Assembly (NCBI GenBank): GCA_018825925.1
Contig: JAHKAT010000267.1
Location: 1 to 10,017, forward strand
DNA from: Bacteroidota bacterium
Lineage (GTDB): Bacteria > Bacteroidota > Bacteroidia > Flavobacteriales_D > Crocinitomicaceae
DNA: 10,017 nucleotides
Direction of reading: 5' to 3'
Both the position numbers and the translations under genes were made by a program. Shown here one piece after another: positions 5,707-10,017 of the stretch (the stretch's first letter is position 1; each line of letters begins with the position of its first letter). Under the pieces are notes generated by a model. It had not been told where the DNA came from and did not search any database. It was given only the letters and a program-made list of their open reading frames with translations.

Positions 5707-7383
5707 ATGAACGAAAAAAAGAAAAAGTTATCTCCAATTAAGCGTTTTTGGATGTTATTGATTCCAGATAAAAAGGAGATTCGAAACGTTTATGTTTATG
5801 GGGTCTTTTTAGGTTTGTTGAATTTAACATTACCTGTAGGAATTCAAGCGATTATAAACCTTATTCAGGGTGGCGAAGTTAGTACGTCTTGGTTGGTGTT
5901 AATCCTTTTTGTTTGTGCAGGGATTGCAATGGCTGGTTTCCTTCAAATTAAACAATTAACCATCACAGAAAATTTGCAACAGAAAATATTCACTAGAGCG
6001 GCTTTTGAATTTACCTACCGTATTCCACGAGTGAAACTCGAGCGACTTTTGAAGGAATATGCCCCAGAATTAATGAATCGTTTTTTCGATGTAGTTTCTG
6101 TTCAAAAAGGGTTGTCCAAAATTTTAATTGATTTTTCTACGTCTGGAATACAGGTCTTGTTTGGTTTGCTTCTTTTATCCATTTATCACCCGTTTTTTAT
6201 TGTATTTAGTTTGCTTTTAATCATCATGGTGGTCGTTATTTTTTATTTGACAGCTAGAAGAGGTTTGCAAACAAGTGTGGAGGAGTCGAAAAATAAATAC
6301 TTAATTGTTCACTGGTTAGAAGAACTGGCAAGGGCAAATACCACTTTTAAATTAGCTGGACGCACGGAGCTTCCTCTTGAACGGGTAAACAAACAAACCG
6401 ATAAATACATAGTATCTAGGGAAGAACATTTTGAGGTGTTGAAAAAACAATACGCAATGATGGTAGGCTTCAAAGTATTAGTGGCTTTGGGTTTGTTACT
6501 CATCGGTGGACTTCTAGTTATTGAGCAACAAATGAATATTGGTCAATTTGTGGCCGCAGAAATTATCATTATCCTTTTAGTGAATAGTGTTGAAAAATTG
6601 ATTTTGAGTTTGGATAACATTTACGATGTTTTGACCGCTTTGGAGAAAATTGGAGAAGTTACAGACTTGGAATTAGAGCAAGAAGGAGGGATTGAGGTGA
6701 AGGACGTTGAAACAGGTTTCGAGGTAGAATTAAATAGTGTGGATTACATTTACCCAAGCGAAAAGGTTAAAACGATCGATCAAATCAATATGAAAGTGAA
6801 ATCAGGTGAGCGATTCCTGATTAGCGGAGGCAGTGACAGTGGTAAGTCAACTCTCTTGTTCTTAATGAGTGGCTTATTTCGACCGACGAATGGTTATGTC
6901 ACCATCGACGATATTCCAATAACTAATTATGATTATGAATCCTTGCACGCCAATATAGGAGGGTACATGCGAGATGAAAGTTTATTTGAAGCCACTTTGC
7001 TTGAAAACATTACTATTGGACGAGAAAAAGCAACTTTTGACAATGTAAAATGGGCAATTAAAAACTTGGGTTTAGAGCCCTTAATTAAAAATTTGAGCTA
7101 TGGCTACGACACTAAAATAATTCCTCATGGACGACAGTTTTCCAAAAGTACGAGCGCAAAGCTATTGTTGGCAAGGGCTATAGTCGACCGACCAAGAATG
7201 TTGTTGTTAGAGAATAATTTTTCCTACTTCTCACCAGACGATCGAAAAAAACTATTGGAATTCCTCTTGGATAAATCACATCCTTGGACGGTAATTATGA
7301 CGAGTTCACAAGCTTCAGATTTCCCACATTTATGGGATCGAGAGGTGAGATTGGAAAAAGGAAAAGTCGTTTCAATAAACTAG
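5707..7383 (+). CDS. ABC exporter half-transporter with degenerate nucleotide-binding domain
   Basis: This 558-residue inner-membrane protein has the type 1 secretion/exporter layout without an N-terminal C39 peptidase. The membrane domain covers about 25-300, with hydrophobic segments near 27-52, 61-80, 142-182 and 252-300. The nucleotide-binding domain covers about 338-558, starting with an A-loop aromatic (Tyr349) and Walker A GGSDSGKST (374-382, Asp377 in place of a usual Gly). Other motifs deviate. The Q-loop Gln is Arg422; the signature is FSKST (478-482) instead of LSGGQ; the Walker B Asp-Glu pair is Glu502-Asn503; the D-loop is SYFS (506-509); and the H-switch His is Ser (533/534). 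LLLARAI (486-492) and the overall fold remain. I recall related Bacteroidota transporters with LSRS-like signatures, so this may be a lineage trait. ATG 5707 is preferred over the TTG six bases earlier. The HlyD start is 8 bases after the stop. The exported substrate is unknown. Confidence 0.88.
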   Translation: MNEKKKKLSPIKRFWMLLIPDKKEIRNVYVYGVFLGLLNLTLPVGIQAIINLIQGGEVSTSWLVLILFVCAGIAMAGFLQIKQLTITENLQQKIFTRAAFEFTYRIPRVKLERLLKEYAPELMNRFFDVVSVQKGLSKILIDFSTSGIQVLFGLLLLSIYHPFFIVFSLLLIIMVVVIFYLTARRGLQTSVEESKNKYLIVHWLEELARANTTFKLAGRTELPLERVNKQTDKYIVSREEHFEVLKKQYAMMVGFKVLVALGLLLIGGLLVIEQQMNIGQFVAAEIIIILLVNSVEKLILSLDNIYDVLTALEKIGEVTDLELEQEGGIEVKDVETGFEVELNSVDYIYPSEKVKTIDQINMKVKSGERFLISGGSDSGKSTLLFLMSGLFRPTNGYVTIDDIPITNYDYESLHANIGGYMRDESLFEATLLENITIGREKATFDNVKWAIKNLGLEPLIKNLSYGYDTKIIPHGRQFSKSTSAKLLLARAIVDRPRMLLLENNFSYFSPDDRKKLLEFLLDKSHPWTVIMTSSQASDFPHLWDREVRLEKGKVVSIN

Positions 7384-7391
7384 ATAAAAAC

Positions 7392-8732
7392 ATGTTAAAT
7401 ATTTCAGATAATACGGTTAATCACCGCGTCGATAAGAATAAATACTCAAGTCTTGACCGGGTGGAAAAAAAGGTCTCTGGTAAGGTGTTGATTCGTTTAT
7501 TGATCGCGGCCTTAATTTGTTCTTTGCTGTTTTCACTTTTGCCTTGGACTCAAAATGTTAGATCGATTGGCAGTGTAACAACACTCCGTCCAGATCATCG
7601 TCCACAAACCATAAATTCAATTATTGACGGTAGAATTAAAGAGTGGTTTGTACAAGAAGGAGATTATGTAAAAAAAGGTGATACCTTGGCTTTGCTTTCA
7701 GAAATTAAAGATGAATACTTTGATGAAAATTTACTTCCACGTACCGAAAATCAATTGGAATTAAAAAAGCAAACAGCCAAAACATACTCCGAAAAAGAAA
7801 CGGCCCAATCACAACAATTAACATCCTTGCAGGAGCAACAAATTTTAAATCTACAGCAAGCAAAAATTAAATTAAGTCAAGCTTTGCTCCGAGTTCAAAA
7901 CGACAGCATAGCTTACCGTGCTGCTCAATTGAACTATCAGACAGCGAAACGACAGTTCAACAGAATGGACAGTTTATATAATTTGGGATTAAAATCACTA
8001 GTGGATTTAGAAAGCAGAAGAATAGCTCAACAACAAACGAAAAGTAGTGAATTGGAAGCTTTAAATAGATGGTTGAATGCGCAGAATGAGGTGAAAAACC
8101 TTCAACTAGAAATCACAAATGTTCAAACTAAATTCAACAATGATTATGCAAAAACCTTATCCGAAAAATTATCCACAACTACCGATAGATACGACGCCGA
8201 GTCTTCGGTAAATAAATTGGAGAATCAATACAGTAATTACTCAATCAGAAGTGGATTCTATTACATTACGGCACCTCAGGACGGATATGTTGCAAGCACT
8301 TTTCTGACTGGAACAGGAGAAACAATTAAAGCAGGTCAGGCTTTAGTGAGTTTTATGCCAACGGCTTATCAATTAGCGGTAAGTTTATACATAGAACCTA
8401 TCGATATGCCTTTGATGAATATAGGTCAAAAAGTACGGGTTCAATTTGACGGCTGGCCAGCCATCGTTTTTTCGGGTTGGCCTAATGTGAGCTACGGTAC
8501 TTATGGTGGAACTATTTATGCAATCGACCAATTCATAAGCAGTAACGGAAAGTATAGAGTATTGGTGAAGCCAGACGACAAGAGCTATCCTTGGCCAAAA
8601 GAATTGAGATTTGGAGGAGGCACAAAAACAATGATTTTACTTAAAAATGTACCGATTTGGTATGAGTTATGGAGAAATATTAACGGGTTCCCTCCAGATT
8701 ATTATCAAACTCAAAAAAACTCAAAAGAATGA
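7392..8732 (+). CDS. HlyD-family periplasmic adaptor (membrane fusion protein)
   Basis: This 446-residue protein links the ABC exporter to the outer-membrane channel. A cytoplasmic N-terminus (1-32) is followed by one membrane anchor (about 33-50, RLLIAALICSLLFSLLPW). The first half of the lipoyl domain is at about 72-102 (INSIIDGRIKEWFVQEGDYV then KKGDTLALL). A long Gln/Leu/Lys-rich helical hairpin fills about 115-285, with a turn near 193-205 (DSLYNLGLKSLVD). The second lipoyl half is ITAPQDGYVASTFLTGTGET (292-311) with KAGQALVSFMP. A beta-barrel and membrane-proximal part follows, ending in a PIWYELWRNINGFPPDYY segment (421-438) that I associate with Bacteroidota members of the family. ATG 7392 is chosen: the open frame extends upstream to a TTG at 7284, but that would overlap the ABC gene by 100 bases and add residues unlike an adaptor N-terminus. 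Its stop overlaps the TolC start. Confidence 0.92.
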   Translation: MLNISDNTVNHRVDKNKYSSLDRVEKKVSGKVLIRLLIAALICSLLFSLLPWTQNVRSIGSVTTLRPDHRPQTINSIIDGRIKEWFVQEGDYVKKGDTLALLSEIKDEYFDENLLPRTENQLELKKQTAKTYSEKETAQSQQLTSLQEQQILNLQQAKIKLSQALLRVQNDSIAYRAAQLNYQTAKRQFNRMDSLYNLGLKSLVDLESRRIAQQQTKSSELEALNRWLNAQNEVKNLQLEITNVQTKFNNDYAKTLSEKLSTTTDRYDAESSVNKLENQYSNYSIRSGFYYITAPQDGYVASTFLTGTGETIKAGQALVSFMPTAYQLAVSLYIEPIDMPLMNIGQKVRVQFDGWPAIVFSGWPNVSYGTYGGTIYAIDQFISSNGKYRVLVKPDDKSYPWPKELRFGGGTKTMILLKNVPIWYELWRNINGFPPDYYQTQKNSKE

Positions 8733-10017
8733 CTAGAATTTTGATGTTCATAGGCGGGATTCTAATCATGACCGCCCGATTATGGGCCCAAGAAGACACT
8801 GTAAAGGTGTTGACTTACAATAAATTCATGGAGGTTGTGATGAATCATCATCCGCAAATCTATCAAGCAGAAATCACAAAGGAAATTGGGGCGGCTTCTG
8901 TGCAAACGGCGAAAGGAGGTTTTGATCCTACTTTAAATGGAGGTGTTCAGCAGAAACATTTTGACGGAACAAAATATTACAGTTTAATGGGTGGTTCACT
9001 CAAGATTCCGACCTGGTTTGGATTAACAGCTGAAACTGGATATGACGTCAATGATGGCAGTTATCTGAATCCAATGTATAGAGTGCCCAATGGCGGTTTG
9101 TTATATGCAGGAATGCGATTGGAGCTAGGGAAAGGCTTAATAATAGATCAAAGAAGAGCTGAATTGAAAAAAGCAAAGCTGCTAGAAAAGTCTTCAGAAA
9201 TTGAGAGAAGTATCAGACGAAATGACTTGGTATATCAAGCCAGCTTATCGTATTTCAATTGGTTGAAATTATCTCTTCAAATGTCAACATACGAAGAAGC
9301 GGTTACAAATGCGCGTGTTCGTTTTGATGGAGTGGTTAACACTGCAAAACTAGGAGATCGTCCTTATGTTGACACTGTTGAAGCTAATTTGCAATTACAA
9401 AATCGACAATATGGTTTTAATAAAACCTTGCAAGAATTAAACAACGCCAAAGAAAAATTAGAGTTGTTTCTATGGTTAGAGGGTAAAGTTCCATTAGAGT
9501 TAGAAGCAACTCCAGATGTGAATGAACTCGAAAACATGACTGCATATCCTACGGCACTCAACAATGTAAGTGATTCATTAATCGACTCGCATCCCTATGT
9601 TCAGAGTACGCTTTTAAAAGTGAATGAAAAATCAATTGATTTAATGATGAAAAGAGAACAGTTGAAACCTCAATTAACGCTGAAATATAATGCTTTAAAT
9701 GAACCAGTTGGAAACAATGTTTTTGGGAATTTTTCACCAAATAATTATGCATGGGGTGGAACGATTGCTTATCCCATTTTCACCCGTCGAGAAAGAGGTG
9801 AAGTGCAGATGGCGAAGTTAAAGTTAGAAGACCAGCAGTTGAATTATTTGCAAACCAAAAATGAATTGGAATATAAGATTTCTATTGCGAACAACAATTT
9901 ATTAATCATGCAAAAACAACTTGACCTTGTTCAACGAACCATGCAGTATAATGAGATTTTATACAATTCTGAGCGCTTGCTATTTGAAATGGGAGAAAGT
10001 TCACTTTTCTTATTAAA
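8729..10017 (+). CDS. TolC-family outer-membrane efflux protein, 3' end outside window
   Basis: The frame stays open from ATG 8729 to the window edge, giving 429 residues without a stop. The protein is a TolC-type channel completing the export operon. The signal peptide (residues 1 to about 21) ends RLWAQ followed by EDT, typical for this phylum. The first repeat starts near VMNHHPQIYQAE (37-48), with AKGGFDPTL (62-70) before the first outer-membrane strands. Long helices around 143-260 contain LGDRPYVDTVEA (208-219), a family hallmark. The second repeat begins near DSHPYVQSTLLKV (286-298), with its barrel strand pair around 310-355 (YAWGGTIAYPIF). The last visible residues, MGESSLFLL, match the hallmark before the final helix, so perhaps 40-70 residues are missing. 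The ATGA overlap with the HlyD stop indicates translational coupling. Confidence 0.93.
   Translation, partial: MTRILMFIGGILIMTARLWAQEDTVKVLTYNKFMEVVMNHHPQIYQAEITKEIGAASVQTAKGGFDPTLNGGVQQKHFDGTKYYSLMGGSLKIPTWFGLTAETGYDVNDGSYLNPMYRVPNGGLLYAGMRLELGKGLIIDQRRAELKKAKLLEKSSEIERSIRRNDLVYQASLSYFNWLKLSLQMSTYEEAVTNARVRFDGVVNTAKLGDRPYVDTVEANLQLQNRQYGFNKTLQELNNAKEKLELFLWLEGKVPLELEATPDVNELENMTAYPTALNNVSDSLIDSHPYVQSTLLKVNEKSIDLMMKREQLKPQLTLKYNALNEPVGNNVFGNFSPNNYAWGGTIAYPIFTRRERGEVQMAKLKLEDQQLNYLQTKNELEYKISIANNNLLIMQKQLDLVQRTMQYNEILYNSERLLFEMGESSLFLL

Noticed and set aside
6820..7383. ABC gene as a decaying pseudogene
   Set aside because: The frame is intact to a proper stop, LLLARAI and other structural segments are kept, and it is tightly spaced with intact partners; directed divergence fits better than decay.
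7284..7391. TTG start extending the HlyD protein by 36 residues
   Set aside because: It would overlap the ABC gene by 100 bases, and the added residues look like an out-of-frame reading of the ABC C-terminus. ATG 7392 lies 8 bases after the ABC stop.

Overview
The window looks like a chromosomal segment of a Bacteroidota bacterium, probably Flavobacteriia or a relative, possibly aquatic. The grounds are AT-rich DNA, A-rich leaders without Shine-Dalgarno sequences, TAnnTTTG-type -7 promoter elements, lipoproteins with Bacteroidota-style motifs, signal peptides cut near Ser-Gln or Ala-Gln, and gene families typical of the phylum. There are no tRNA or rRNA genes, CRISPR arrays or insertion sequences, and no gene-free stretch longer than about 130 bases.

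Region 1 (1-2402, + strand) encodes cell-envelope proteins. First comes a small lipoprotein with a GCTD...SCEY motif. It is followed by a PagL-like lipid A deacylase/acyloxyacyl hydrolase homologue, and then, 2 bases after that stop codon, a DUF2807 lipoprotein. The last two are almost certainly co-transcribed.

Region 2 (2496-4899) looks like an inorganic-carbon uptake module. On the - strand lie a 92-residue protein of unknown function and an SbtA-type sodium/bicarbonate symporter. Diverging from them on the + strand is a LysR regulator whose effector domain resembles CbbR/CmpR. The PII-like partner SbtB that often accompanies cyanobacterial sbtA is absent. The 92-residue protein sits in an equivalent place but shows no PII features.

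Region 3 (4935 to the window end, + strand) is a compact export operon: a TetR-type regulator, an ABC transporter half (membrane domain plus nucleotide-binding domain), an HlyD-type periplasmic adaptor, and a TolC-type outer-membrane channel cut off by the window edge. Spacing is 44 bases, 8 bases and a 4-base ATGA overlap. Together they could form one channel across both membranes. The promoter before the TetR gene has a perfect 13-bp dyad between its -33 and -7 elements, a good candidate for an autoregulatory operator. The most unusual feature is the ABC protein's nucleotide-binding domain. It keeps a recognisable Walker A lysine, but the Q-loop, signature motif, Walker B acidic pair, D-loop and H-switch all differ from consensus, so canonical ATP hydrolysis is doubtful.

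Nothing here is a wholly unknown system. The items most worth following are the degenerate ABC exporter, the unknown small protein in the bicarbonate module, and the changed catalytic acid in the PagL-like protein.
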